Source of the DNA: Cunninghamia lanceolata
Lineage: Eukaryota > Streptophyta > Pinopsida > Cupressales > Cupressaceae
Assembly: GCA_027924645.1 (NCBI GenBank)
Contig: BSBN01001807.1
Span: 12,852,001-12,916,000, forward strand
DNA: 64,000 bases
Direction of reading: 5' to 3'
The position numbers were made by a program, and so were the translations under genes. Shown piece after piece: positions 10,131-21,593 of the stretch (its first letter is position 1; each line of letters starts with the position of its first letter). Below the pieces are notes generated by a model. That model was not told the DNA's origin and did not search any database. It worked only from the letters and a program-made list of their open reading frames with translations.

Positions 10131-11753
10131 TATAGCCCACCAGATTTCTGTTGTGTACATGCTTTATTGAGTACTAACGATGAACCTAGATCCTACAGGG
10201 AAGCTATTTCTATAGATGATAGTGAGTCTTGGTAGTTAGCCATGCAGGAGAAGATGATGGCTTTAGATTCTTGTAACACCTGGGATCTTGTTCGTTTGCC
10301 CAAAGGAAGAAAGGCCATAGGTTGTAAGTGGGTCTTCAAGAAGAAGTTTAGAGCAGACGGGTCATTGGAGAAGTACAAGGCTAGACTGGTAGCCAAGGGC
10401 TACTCCCAGAGAGAGGAAGTTGATTTTGGTGAGATATTCTCTCCTGTTGCTAAATTGACTTCTATTAGATTTCTCTTATCCATTATTGTAGCTTATGATT
10501 GGGAGATTGAGCAAATAGATGTTAAGAGTGCGTTCTTGCAAGGAGATCTTGAAGAAGAAATTTATATGCAACAACGTACAGGTTTTGAGGTAAAAGGAAA
10601 AGAACATTGGGTTTGCAGGTTAAAGAAGTCTCTTTATGGTCTGAAACAGTCCCCCAGAATGTGGTATCAAAAGTTTGATTCATTTGTGTTGAAATTGTGT
10701 TTTGTTAGAAGCAAGGAGGATCATTGTGTTTACATTAAACATTGTGTTGATGATTCTATACTGGTTATTGATTTGTATGTTGATGACATGTTATTTTTTA
10801 GTAATACTAAGGGTATGAACAGTGAGCTTAAAGGCCAACATTCAAGTACATTTGAGATGAAGGATCTTGGTCCTACAAGGTATATTTTGGGAATGGAGAT
10901 CAAGAGGGACAGAGTTAACAAAATGCATTGGTTGTCACAAAGTATGTGAATATTATTTTGTAGAGGTTTAGTTTGCAGGACTGTAACCCAATTAGAGTTA
11001 TTTTAGCCATTGGTACTAAGCTTTCATTAGATGTGTCCAAAGACTGAGTATGATCTTGAGGATATGTCTAATGTGCCATATGCTAGTGATGTAGGGAGTT
11101 TGATGTATACAATAGTTTGCACTAGACCAGATATTGCCCAAGTAGGTGGAGTTTTGAGCAGATTTATGTCTAACCCTAGTAGACAGCATTGGAATTATGC
11201 GAAGAGGGTGTTTAAATATCTTGCAGGTACTCCTGATCATTGTTTGGTTTATTCTGGTACTAATAGTGTTGATAAATCTTTGGACATACATGGTTTTGTT
11301 GATGCAGATTGGGCAGGTGACTTGGATAGTCGAAGGTCTACTAGTGGCTATGTGCTTACTCTGTTTGGAGGTGTAGTGAGTTGGATGAGTAAGAGGCAGC
11401 CCACAATTGCTTTGTCCACCACAGAAGCAGAGTATATGGCTGCTACTCATGTCTCTAAGGAGGTAGTTTGGTTGAGGAGACTATGTACAAGTATTGGTTT
11501 TGATTGCAAGATCATTCAGATTGGTTGTGATAGCCAGAGTGCTATATGTTTGGCCAAGAATCCCATGTATCATGCTCAGACTAAGCATGTTGATGTTCAG
11601 TATCACTTTGTTTGAGAGTTGGTTTCAAATGGAGAGATTGAGTTGAAGAAGATAGACAATTAGGAGAATCTTACAGATTCATTAACCAAACCTGTGAGCA
11701 CAGAGAAGTTCGTATGATGCAGAGAGGCCATGGGCCTTGTTTCTAGTGCCTAA
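10131..11753 (+). pseudogene. Copia-2 reverse transcriptase and RNase H, broken
   Basis: The RT region starts near EPRSYREAISIDDSESW. The open stretch 10242-10949 has KARLVAKGYSQ, QIDVKSAFLQGDLEEE, LKKSLYGLKQSPRMWY and the catalytic YVDD at 10776-10787. A deletion near 10940 shifts frame. The connection and RNase H resume at 11031-11615 with TRPDIAQVGG, DADWAGDLDSRRSTSGY, STTEAEYMA and CDSQSAICLAKNP, so the RNase H acidic residues are preserved. TGA at 11613 and TAG at about 11660 precede the tail SLTKPVSTEK, which ends at TAA 11751-11753. Confidence 0.92.
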
Positions 11754-11811
11754 TTATTTTCATTTGATTTCCTATGGGTTGATTTACAAGGTATAATGTC
11801 AAATCAGAGAA

Positions 11812-12733
11812 TGTTGGGATAAGGTGCCATTAACCTTGTAAATCCCAATACTATATTTATTTCCATTTATTATATGTAATTTGTAATTATCCATGAGGAG
11901 ATGTACTAGTTTCACTGGCAGGGGTAATTTCAGAGTAACCGGAGGTAATTATAGAGCGACTTTAACTGTTGGCAAATGTAAAAAATCAAAGTAAATGAGG
12001 GTAGGCGTGCTCCCTTAGAGAATATACTATTTTTGGCATGTATGACAACTGTCATAATGTTTGGTAAGTGAATCTATGACAGCTACAATTTGTTATAAGA
12101 TTCTAAGATTCTATGACGCATATGATGGATATGTTAGTTGTATATTTGCTATATTTAGCCCAAGGTTCCTATCTTGGAAAGATACTATTTTTGTGGAATC
12201 TATGATGGTTATGACATGTCATAAGATGTTGTAAGAGGCCAGATTTAGTCTTGGGTACCCAACCTTTGCACGGTTGTTTTTGGACAAGTGTAAGATGCTT
12301 GTAAGATGGTAATTAATGTTTACATGTTGAAGATTCTTAGGAGAGAGAAGGTGAAAGCCTAGGATGAGTTGGAAAACATTTCTATAAGTATTTGCCATGT
12401 ATTTGTTGCTGTAATACATATTTTAGGTACTCAAGTGCTGCTAGAATGCTGTCAGATTGAAGACTTGTGGAGAGACTTGTGTAGTTGATGTATTGTACAA
12501 TCTTGTTGAGATTAATACAAACTTGTACCTCTTTCCAGGTGGAGTTTTTTACCCGGAAGGGTTTTCTCCATTTAAACAATGTGTCATTATGTTAAGTTCT
12601 TCATGTTTGATATCTTTTCTATAGTGGGTTTTATGTTTTGTTACAATCTCCATTGTTAATGCACACTTAAAGATTGCTGAAATTTATTTTGAATCAGATT
12701 TCCATTGAAGTAGTGTTGCTTTCATTTCTAACA
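11812..12733 (+). repeat. Copia-2 3' LTR (922 bp)
   Basis: Begins TGTTGGGATAAGG and ends TTTCTAACA. The preceding AATCAGAGAA is a weak polypurine tract. It supplies the complete LTR sequence and so shows where Copia-1 cut the left copy. Confidence 0.9.
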
Positions 12734-13455
12734 TACTTGGACTCTGGTTTCCCCACTCTCACTGCAAGGGTGCGGCAACTTGGTGGAAGAATGCACTCAC
12801 TAATCATTTGATTGTTTGTGCTTCCCCAGTGGATGGTTCCTCCTAGTAGGGTGACCCTTCCCTGGAGGGTGGTTCTTCCCAAGAGAACGATCTTTCCAAG
12901 AAATCTTTACCCATCTCACTCGTTCCCCTTGTGGAGCTTGTGGCAGATAGGGTGGTTTTTTTTGTTGATCATGTTGGGTCTCCTCCTTCAGTTCCTATCT
13001 GATTCTTGTCATCTCCAGCTGCCTCTGTTGGACCTTCAACTCCCTTGTTGGCCTTAGGTCAGATTGATACTTTATCGATCCCTGCTTCATCTTTTACAGT
13101 CCCAGCTTTTGGCTCAGCATGTGAGTTCTCTTTGGTTGTGGCATCTGTTGAGGGTCCCCTCCTCTTGCCTCACTTTGAGGATTTAGAATTAGAGTTTTCT
13201 TGGATAATAATTCAAAGAAAGAAGAAATGACTCCCCAAATCTGTCATTGCTTCATGACCAAGGGTTAAGGGACTTAGATTTATGCCCTTGGGATCTAGTG
13301 TTGTTTAGATCCCTTATTTTTTTTGTAGCTAGGATGTTTTTTTACTATTTATGTGTTGTTGTTGGCCTATTTGTGGCTTGTTTTGCTCTACCCTGGGGGA
13401 TTTTGTGTAAAGGGATCAAAACCCTGATTTGCTACTTATCTTAATAAAAAAATAA
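12734..13455 (+). pseudogene. LINE-A: 3' part of a LINE ORF1-type element, cut by Copia-2
   Basis: Right next to the Copia-2 LTR the + strand reads CKGAATWWKNALTNHLIV, the segment that follows the CCHC knuckle in plant LINE ORF1 proteins. LINE-B has SWWKNASHVQITID at the same point. The piece ends, like LINE-B, with a basic end (WIIIQRKKK against WTVVQRRKC). A T-rich 3' UTR follows with GGCCTATTTGTGGCTTGTTT, then a small hairpin-like AAGGGATCAAAACCCT, then an A-rich tail near 13442-13453. There is no room for ORF2 between ORF1 and the 3' end. The 5' part should lie beyond Copia-2, outside the window. Confidence 0.6.
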
Positions 13456-14787
13456 GGCCAATGGAAATATTGGAGGTTCTCAAGAAGACCCTTGTTGTGC
13501 ATTCCTTGTGATACCTAGACCTAGGTCATTATGAGACTAAGATCTTCAATGTGAGAGATCTATTTAAATATAATCTTAGATTTGTAATTGATATTTTAAG
13601 TCATTTTAATTGTTTCATATTAGGTTTGTGGAATATACACCTTGGGTGTGTACCTATATGTTGGGTCTTAATTATACATAAAAATAATGTTTTAACAAAG
13701 TTTGGACCCTTCCTAAGTTCCCTAGGAAGAAAGTGGCAAAAATTTCATGGGAGGTGGAGAGTCACATCCTCTTTACAAGTTTAAGATTCATATTGTATTT
13801 GATATAATGGTGTTTATGGGTATTGGGAAGGGGGATATTTTTGGGGGGTTTTAGATAGATCTATTCATTGTTCAAGTTGTTGATGAAATTTTGGGTATGG
13901 AATGAATGGAGTTGCTAATAGACCTTTGTTGGAAGAATGAATTGATTGAAGAATCTATAGTGAATATTCAAGGGATAAATTTGCATCTTGGAAGATATTC
14001 TTGAGGTAGGGATCTTTCTTGTACTTTGTAGAAGAATGTTTATTTGGATTATGTTTGTTTGTTAAATTCGATGTGTATTATTATTAAGATTTCTTGTGTA
14101 AATCTTATATGTTAATGTTTTTGTATATAATTTGGGATGGAATTTTTTTTGGTGTAGCTCTCCAAATTGATTGATAGATGCCCATGTATGGGGTTGAGGG
14201 AGGAGTGAGGCCTCCTTTGGGATTTAATTAGTGTATTTCCTTCCTATGGAAATCTTGGCATGAGTACCCTAATGTTATTATATTTGGAGGAGTTGTAATA
14301 ATTTTGGAGTGAGGTCTAAGGCCTCCTTTGGGGTGAATTTCATTTCTTTGATTTAGAAATATTGGCATGAGTTCCATTAAATCTCTGTGTTTTTATGTGA
14401 GGGTGTTGTCTAGTGTAAATGTCTAATGGAAGGAATTGGGAATTTGTGAGTTATGGTTAAAAAGAGATGGAATTTGATGATTATGAGAAGGTGATCGGTG
14501 TGTTGTTAAAAGAGGATTGTATTTTAGAAGATTGATGTTCTTGAATATTGTGGAGATTGGTTTTAGCCCCATTAGAGTGTATCCCCTCATAGTTCCATTG
14601 GATTGTATCCCAAGCTCTTACTCCCCCTCATTATGGATCCATTTGTGATTCTTATGTGTTGTTAATGCCTTAAGGGTTTTGTGCTTTATGTGAAGTTGTT
14701 GTGTTGGAAGTTGCTTGTGTTTTTCTATATACATGTTATGTTTGCATGTGTGTCAAATTAAAACTAGATCTTCTTGGGAACCTCCTT

Positions 14788-14953
14788 TCTTGGGGGTGGG
14801 TTTGAAATCAAACCCTATGGATGGGAGGAGAACATGCCTTTAGTTGGTTGTATGTAAATGAGATTTTATTTCTTGGGGGTGGGTTTGAAATCAAACCCTA
14901 TGGATGGGAGGAGAACATGCCTTTAGTTGGTTGTATGTAAATGAGATTTTATT
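14788..14953. repeat. 83-bp tandem duplication
   Basis: 14788-14870 and 14871-14953 are identical as far as I can read, and each begins TCTTGGGGGTGGGTTTGAAA. The perfect match suggests a recent event compared with the surrounding decayed sequence. Confidence 0.93.
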
Positions 14954-15503
14954 GTAGATTTTAATATATTCTTTTGATGATATCATAAAATTTTATTTAA
15001 AGAAGTTAGAAGATAAATCTCTTTTGAAGAGATGAACAAAAAGATTTATGTATTTTGATTTTTAAATTTGAAAGATTTGATAAAAATTGTGTATGTAGAA
15101 ATAAATGTTGTAGATAAAGTTTAACATTATTAGAAATAAAAAAGAGGCTTTGATATTGGAATTCATATTTTGTGCTTTATATTTTGTTGTAATAATGAAA
15201 TAATGAAGATATTTTATTTATTTCTTCCAAGCTATTGTTAGTCCATGTAGCTTCGGAAAGTTTATTTTCTTCATATCTAGATGGTTAGTGGATTCTTGTT
15301 GAAATGAATTGCATTCTAGTTTATTGTCAATGCAAAGCAAATAAATGTTAAATTAGAAAAGAAAGTACATAAAATTTCTATTCAATAGTTAATATGTATT
15401 CTCTTAAATTATTTCATACAAGAAAATAGAATGAAATACTAGTGGGGCAAGCTTTAAATATAATGATTCTTTGATTTGATTGAAGAAGATTTTCATGTAT
15501 AAA

Positions 15504-15540
15504 TGCACACACGCACGTGCACACACACACACACACACAT
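15504..15540. repeat. CA/TG microsatellite, 37 bp of alternating purine-pyrimidine
   Basis: TGCACACACGCACGTGCACA followed by further CA units alternates without a break. Such tracts can adopt Z-DNA. Confidence 0.9.
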
Positions 15541-16229
15541 CATATATTCATCAAATAAAATAACATTCTAGCTATAATATATAAATATTAATGAATATAT
15601 TTTTAAAAATATTATTAGAGGATATAGAAGCTGTGTGCAACTTTTATACAATAACAAAAAAGAACTTCTATGATAATGTAAGATAATTATAATATTTATT
15701 TTTTTCAAATAAAATAGAATTGATTTTGTAGGGAGTTTCTACCCCAACCCCATATTGGGAAATGGAGCCATGATCCTTTTATGGGGTGTGGCTTCCATGG
15801 GCAAGACGACTCCTTTCAAATTAACAATTTATATGGTTATATAATATTTAAAAATAAATAAAATATATAATTCTCTAAAATTAGAGTAATGCATGAAATA
15901 AAAAAAATGAAAACAAATTTGGAACAATAGCTTCATATTTTTTAACAATGGATCTTTTCAAATTCTCTAAAACCTTGGAAAATACAAGTATAACATTGAT
16001 AAAACTCTGTTGTTGTCTATGCAATCACAGAGGCATATATTAGATATTAGATTTGATTTCTAATCTTAAATAAATAAAATGAAATTCTATCAATATTTTA
16101 AATGAATTTATTTAGATCCCCCATTCTCTATTAACCTTGAAAGAATATAATTTATATAAAAAAACTACAGAGGAAATATGAAAATAAAAGATTTAAACAT
16201 GTATATGAATGGTGCTACCTTACGACGTT

Positions 16230-16860
16230 ACAGGAAACTATTGGTTTGATCACGAGCATGACATTAGTCATATAGAAACTTGCTCTAGTTTTGTTAATAT
16301 GTTGAAAGAAACCTATTATCTTGTTGGTAACTATGATAACCAATTCATTGAGTTTTCAAAATTGTGTCAAGGGTGTGATTAGTCTTAAGGAATATACCAA
16401 TACTTTCCATATATTGACTTCCAAGCTTAGTGTCCAAGACATTGAGAAAATTTGCTCTTGAAGTGTAGACAAGGCCTAAGACTATATATTTAGTCCCTTC
16501 AAATAAGCCTACATGTATGCTTGTAAACTTGAAGCAAAAGGAAAAGCATAACTCTTAAGGGTGATGATCTTGAATCATTGGACAAGATTTAAATAAGCCT
16601 CAGAATAGGAACTCCAAATCTAGAATAAAAATGAATATTGAGTAGCAAGGAAAAGGATCACAATGTTAGTTTAGAATAACACTTAGCTAAAGATCAAAGT
16701 AGAAATCCAAGACTAGCAAGGGTTGTTATGTACATAATTCTAGTTATCACTCTAATAAAGAATGTCTTGCTTAGAATACCATATTTGCATAGATTAGAGC
16801 ATCAAATTCTACCACAATGGTACTAGACCAAGGCAAAAAGGTTTGTGGATTTTGATTCTA
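16230..16860 (+). pseudogene. Ty3/gypsy gag remnant
   Basis: The + strand reads SLKEYTNTFHILTSKLSVQD around 16380-16440, the conserved part of Retrotrans_gag. A degenerate zinc knuckle at 16724-16765 reads CYVHNSSYHSNKEC, with His in place of the second Cys. Several stops and frame changes occur. Confidence 0.65.
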
Positions 16861-16929
16861 GCACCATAGTATCAACGACACATGTACCATCATCTTCCAA
16901 GTCTAATCCAAAAGAAGTAGAAATATTGT

Positions 16930-17240
16930 TCCATTCTCAAACTTGGTTCAATGGACAATCAACACACTTCATTTTAGACAATGGTAGTTAGAAGGATTTG
17001 ATTTCACCTCAAGCATTTAGGAGATTAAACTTTCCATTAACATTTTACCCTCAACCATATACCATTAGTTGGTTTAGCTTAGGTTTCAAGAAGCACATTA
17101 CTCATCAGTATCACTTATTGTACAAAATCATGTCTTTCCAAGGACCAAGATGTCCTTTGTAGTCTTGAACCACTAGATTATGTGATGTTTTAACCAGGCA
17201 ACCATATCTTTACCAATGTCATGCAACTATCAAGCAAATC
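16930..17240 (+). pseudogene. Ty3/gypsy aspartic protease remnant
   Basis: ILDNGS at about 16971-16988 followed by a stop, then KDLISPQAFRRLNFP, is the retropepsin pattern normally (V/I)(D)(N/S/T)G(S)..NLIS..V...L. PLDYVMF, then TRQPYLYQCH, follow near 17170-17220, as expected just before RT. Confidence 0.65.
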
Positions 17241-17439
17241 CTAGAAATGTTGTCAAAGATATTGTTGAGAATAGATACTGCATACTGGAAGTAGTCCCTA
17301 AGCTTCCACTCATGTGCCAAGCATTGCAAAAAGTTGATTGGTTGTGGTAAGAAGTTTATGCTCTTGATGGTGTTCCCCATGTAGAATGACATTCTTGTAG
17401 TAAAAGTTGATGCCACAATTCCTTAAAGAGAAAAATAAT

Positions 17440-18205
17440 GGTTGAACTAATTTAACCAAGTAATAGAGGAATACAAGGATTCTTTCTAGTTATTGATAGG
17501 ATTTCCTGAACATTACATGAAGAATGGAATATTACTAACCTGATGTCAAGATTCCTACTTCCTAAAGTGTCACTCTCGTTGCCCATTCCTAGAAAATGAA
17601 GAGACCACATGAGAGATTCATGAACTTGTGACCAAATGATACATCAAGCCGAGCTCTTTGTGTTCGAGTAGGCCACTCTTGTTTGTGCCAAAGGAACATT
17701 TTATGTCTAGAAAATTGCAATTAGAGAAAAGGAACATTTGTTTGAATGGTTGGTCATGCACATTGGCTTGACCAATGCTTCACAACATTCATATGGATAA
17801 ATAATGACATTTATGACCCTTCATTCATATGGATAAAGAATGACATTTATGACCCTTTAAAATATCCTTTGTTGTTGTCTATTTGGATGAGATGATATAC
17901 TCATCTTAACAAAACATGGGAAGAACACTTGAGCGACATTAAGTATGCACTCTAACATTTTGTAGAAACATGAATTGTATGCATATTTGGAGAAATATTA
18001 TTTAACCATGAAAGAGATACATTACCTTTGGTATATTATTGATGTGCATGGAGTACTTGTTGATTTGGTGAAGCTCTTCATTATTCAAGACTGCCTTCAC
18101 CAAAGACCCTTCCAAAGCTTTATGGTTTCTTGAGTTTGGAAATTTTAATTTCTATAGGAAATTTGTACTTGGATATTTCATATCACGTGGCCTTTGAATC
18201 TAGTC
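17440..18205 (+). pseudogene. Ty3/gypsy reverse transcriptase remnant
   Basis: Landmarks in order: IHELVTK with IKPSSL and RPLLFVPK (17600-17700), LFEWLVMHIGLTNAS (about 17730-17785, normally YEWLVMPFGLTNAP), and the catalytic box as YLDE at 17880-17891 (normally YLDD). EFGNFNFYRKFV near 18130-18175 is the post-catalytic FLGFxNFYRRFI segment. A 36-bp duplication (17787-17858) lies just before the active site. Confidence 0.8.
17787..17858 (+). repeat. 36-bp tandem duplication inside the RT remnant
   Basis: TTCATATGGATAAATAATGA and the following bases recur 36 bp later with one change (AAATAA against AAAGAA). The length is a multiple of three, but the frame was already broken. Confidence 0.85.
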
Positions 18206-18329
18206 ACTAGAGGTGCAAAGTAAAATTTTAATTGGACACCCATATGTTATTCAAGAATCTAAAATGCAGACTCTATTTTGTGTCAGTGCTTACACTCCAA
18301 GATCTATTTTGCATTGCAATGCAGTAAAT

Positions 18330-19690
18330 GAATCCCAAATTACTTGTAGGATGGAGTCATGTATCATTTGGGACACTTATGTATACCGTATGAAGTAGAG
18401 TGTAAAAAATTGATATAGGAAGTTCATTTCAGTAAGGTTTTGGGACATACTACAGTTGAAAAGAGACTTGCGGTATTGAAAAAACATTTTTTTTTTGGCT
18501 ACATCTCCAATTAGATGTTACAAAATACATCAGAGATTGTACCACATGCTATAGCCAAATTGACCAACAAGAAGCAAGGAATATGTGCTCCTTAGCTAGT
18601 ATCGAACAAACCTTGGGAATCAATTTTCATGGATTTTCTTTTAGGCTTAACTACTACTAAGCGTGGCCATGATTGTGTTTATTTAGTAGTGGATAGATTT
18701 TCAAAGATGGAGATTCTTCTTCCATGTAAAAAGACTATCTAAGATTAGAAACAATTCAAAATTCTTTTAGAATTTATCGGTTAACTTTAGATTACCTTAT
18801 ACTATTATATCTAAAAGATATACTAGGTTCTTGGGCAATCTTTGGGAAGTACTTTAGTTAATGGACACAAAGATGACAAAGTCTACCACATTTCATCTTT
18901 AGATTAATAGAAGACAAACAATAGTGATGAATAGGATGATAGTGCATCTTCTTAGATGTATAATCCAAGAAGTATTGCACTTGGGATAAAAGTGTACCTT
19001 TCATTCCACGTAAAAAGACTAACTAAGATTAGAAACAATTCAAAATTCTTTTAGAATTTATTGGTTAACTTTGGATTACCTTATACTATTATATTTGAAA
19101 GATATACTAGGTTCTTAGGCAATCTTTGGGAAGTACTTTAGTTAATGGACACAAAGATGACAAAGTCTACCACATTCCATCTTTAGATTAGTATAAGACA
19201 AACAATAGTGATGAATAGGATGATAGTGCATCTTCTTAGATGTATAATCCAAGAAGTATTGCACTTGGGATAAAAGTGTACCTTTCATTCAACATACAAT
19301 AGAGCTTTGAATAGTGCTAACAAAGACAACTCTTGCAAGGTTTGTTTTGGTCTCCAAATATTGGGACCCATTGATATAGCTTACCCTCTTGTGCCATCAA
19401 CCACAATGACCACTTTCACAACTTACAAGGAAGTTGACAAAAGTTAAAACAACTATGCTCCTCAAACATATTTAGTGCATTCAACAAGTGAAATGATCTT
19501 TCTAAAGGCCAATTCTAATTACAAGGAGCATCATGATAAAGATAGAGTGCTACACCTATTCAAGGTTGGTGGCCAGTTATAGCTTCATTTTTTGAAGAAA
19601 ATTTCAAAGGATGTTATCACAAGATCTGTGCTCTTTGGTATGGTATATATACTATCACTAAGAAGGTCAAAGATAATGCCTTTGAACCAT
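18330..19690 (+). pseudogene. Ty3/gypsy integrase remnant
   Basis: Begins with DGVMYHLGHLCIPYEVECK (18352 onward). The HHCC zinc region has VHFSKVLGHTT, then a Cys pair (CTTC) near 18540. The core shows WESIFMDFLLGL and VYLVVDRFSKM. After the 284-bp duplication the reading is SANKDNSCKVCFGLQILG and PIDIAYPLVPS, then YKEHHDKDRV and LCALWYGIYTITKKVKDNA, the GPY/F-like C-terminal part. At the second catalytic site SDRDTRF is SKRYTRF in copy one and FERYTRF in copy two. The catalytic Glu of QTExVN is Ile (QTIVMN). The enzyme is dead. Confidence 0.85.
18722..19289 (+). repeat. 284-bp tandem duplication within integrase
   Basis: 18722-19005 and 19006-19289 are direct copies with only a few differences (for example ATCGG against ATTGG, TCTAAAAG against TTTGAAAG). 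Both already contain the lost catalytic residues, so the duplication followed most of the decay. Confidence 0.9.
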
Positions 19691-20129
19691 AGTTGGAAAA
19701 CTTGGACTTGATAGCCCAAAATTCTGACTTAAAATTTGGACTTGGAAAAAAATTGACAAAATAAAAAAAAATAACTACACAAAAAATAGAATTGATGCAT
19801 TTGGACAACACAAGTCTATTCCTAGCTCTAACAATAGCCTGAACACTCTCACATCCTCCCTCAAGAAACATATGAAATGGCTTGGTAGGTGTCTCTATGT
19901 ATTGGATGCTCTTCCTCCATTTGAAGTGGAAGGGGAGTAAGTAGGAGTAACCATAGAGATGCCAAGAGAGTAGAGACACATGGGGAGTGCTAATTCATAT
20001 CATATGCATGAAAAGAGGCATTGACATCATAGACTTTATGAGAAAAGGTTTTGAGGGTGTTCAACGAGGAAGAGAATTTAAGTCCTCTCTAGAGTAGTTC
20101 GACGTTAATCCTCCTTGATTCTGTGTTCA
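19691..20129. other. Unclassified DNA after the Ty3 remnant
   Basis: No LTR end, primer site or protein similarity recognised. The open - strand frame at 19617-19979 overlaps the integrase tail in antisense, so I treat it as chance. Confidence 0.4.
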
Positions 20130-20350
20130 AAATTGTTTGTTTCTTAGGGAGGTTTTGTGTGTGTTTGTTGTGTTCAATACCTTTGTCTTAGATGCTATCT
20201 TGTTGCTCTCTTATTGTAGTCTTTGTGCTACTGGTTTCTTGATTGTTGCTTCTTGTTTGGTTGGGCTTTTTTGGCCTTGTTATCTCTCTTTGTAAAAAGG
20301 GGTTAGGGCCCTTTCAAAAACCCTACCTTTACCCATATAAAAAAAGGAGC
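20130..20350 (+). repeat. LINE-C: possible LINE 3' end
   Basis: A T/G-rich stretch (GGGCTTTTTTGGCCTTGTTA), then TTTGTAAAAAGGGG, a short inverted pair (AGGGCCCTTTCAAAAACCCT) and an A-rich tail near 20337-20345. The layout resembles the ends of LINE-A and LINE-B, but the sequence similarity is limited and no ORF is present. Confidence 0.4.
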
Positions 20351-20515
20351 AGGAGAATGCATCCATGGTTGATAGGATTTGGAGAAAAGATAGAAAGGGA
20401 TATGTTAAAGAAGAATTAGTTAGCTGAAGGGTATCATTTTTCTTCCCATTTTTTGGTTTGTGTATTTGGTTGGGTTGCAACTATTTTTTTTTGTTTACTC
20501 AAGTGAATGTATGCT

Positions 20516-20533
20516 TAGAACTTGCAAGTTCTA
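20516..20533. repeat. 18-bp perfect palindrome
   Basis: TAGAACTTGCAAGTTCTA equals its own reverse complement. No associated gene is visible. Confidence 0.9.
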
Positions 20534-21529
20534 GCTTGAGACTCACTATGCACACTCACTAGACTAGACGCATGTGTGAGTCTTCAGTGAGCTACTTGTT
20601 TTCCTTACTAACTCGCAAGTCTGCACAAGTCTCTACAATTTTTTCAGCTATTATTTGAACTTAGTCTTAAGGCATATTTTTGTCTTCATTTAGTTTAATG
20701 TAGAATACTTGTGACATTGTATTCCACCATTGTTGGACACATTAGATGTGATGGACCTCCAGATAATAGAAATCAATCTTGGTTGCAGTATGCCAATAGA
20801 AGTGGATTGATTCCTTGATGCATGTATCAAATCACATAGAATCAAATAATTCATCTCTACTAGATTGGAAACCTTGGTCAAGTGTCCCATTTAAGTAAAT
20901 GGTATATTATATTTCAAGTCATCTGATTATTTCGGCACCATTTAACCTTTCTTATTGGGTTCTGTAGAAACCTTGGTTGAACCTGGACAAGTCTAGACTA
21001 GGTTTTGATCTTGGTCCAAGTTTCTCTTGGGTTTTTCTAGGGCCCTAGCTTAGGCCTTTTCATTCATCCCATGGATGTCTAAATTTACCTAGGCCAAATT
21101 GTGAGGCCTAGGGCAAGACCTTGGTCAATCCTGCTTGAGACCCCTTAAAAAAGCATTTTAACGAACAAAAGAAAAAAAAACCTAACTAGCCCTAACTAAC
21201 AAATTTCCTTAATCTATCAAGGATGAGGGGCACAAGGCTTCTATGTAGCATCATTTACCTAGTGAAACTATTGGGAGTGGCACTAGTGTTGCTTGAGGTT
21301 CCACCAAACCCGCTAATGATATTGATGCTCTTGATAAAGAGAAATATGATGATTTGTGTTGATTTTATGTGTGTAGTTGTATTGGTATAAACCATTTTGA
21401 TTTCTCTTCAACATTTGACAATCAACATTGAATTATCAATTATTAGTTGTGTTATGTATTAAATTTTGTATATTTTGGGCAAATAATGTAGATTTCTATA
21501 CATTTTTAATATTACACATATATGTAATT

Positions 21530-21593
21530 GTATATATGTATGTGTATGTATGTATGCATGTGTGTGTAAGTAAGTCTGTATGTATGTATGTAT
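21530..21593. repeat. TATG/TG microsatellite
   Basis: Imperfect runs of TATG and TG units (for example TATGTATGTATGCATGTGTG). Simple repeat. Confidence 0.85.

Larger units (their letters stand above)
6970..12733 (+). mobile_element. Copia-2: Ty1/copia element, different family, interrupted by Copia-1
   Basis: Full copia domain order between a left LTR remnant (6970-7661) and a complete right LTR (11812-12733). The proteins resemble the well-known plant copia lineage whose gag begins near 'IEKFNGTGYELWKLKMEDLL'. LTR sequence and proteins differ clearly from Copia-1/3. From 6975 to 7661 and from 12047 to 12733 both LTRs are exactly 687 bp and about 93% alike where compared. The first ~235 bp of the left LTR lie beyond Copia-1, outside the window. 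The polyprotein contains many TAG and several TGA codons plus frameshifts. On its right it abuts a LINE ORF1 relic, so it was itself inserted in a LINE. Confidence 0.93.
13456..16199. other. Unclassified non-coding DNA
   Basis: No protein similarity seen. Two diverged copies of a block containing GGCCTCCTTTGGG, then GGCATGAGT, lie at about 14200-14270 and 14305-14375. An 83-bp tandem duplication and a CA tract are listed separately. A less AT-rich patch at 15728-15812 (CCCCAACCCCATATTGGG) stands out but I cannot name it. Confidence 0.5.
16200..19690 (+). mobile_element. Decayed Ty3/gypsy retrotransposon, internal part
   Basis: Fragments in the order gag, protease, reverse transcriptase, integrase give the Ty3/gypsy order, with integrase after RT (in copia it comes before). 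Sequence is heavily mutated, with stops and frameshifts in every domain. I see no LTRs or primer site at either side. RNase H is not recognisable between RT and integrase (about 18200-18330). It is much more decayed than the copia elements, so probably older. Confidence 0.85.

Noticed and set aside
12382..13057. Small open frames around the Copia-2 right LTR and LINE-A
   Set aside because: They cross the LTR border or lie in shadow frames of LINE ORF1.
21530..21593. Telomere-like repeat
   Set aside because: Units are TATG/TG, not TTTAGGG.
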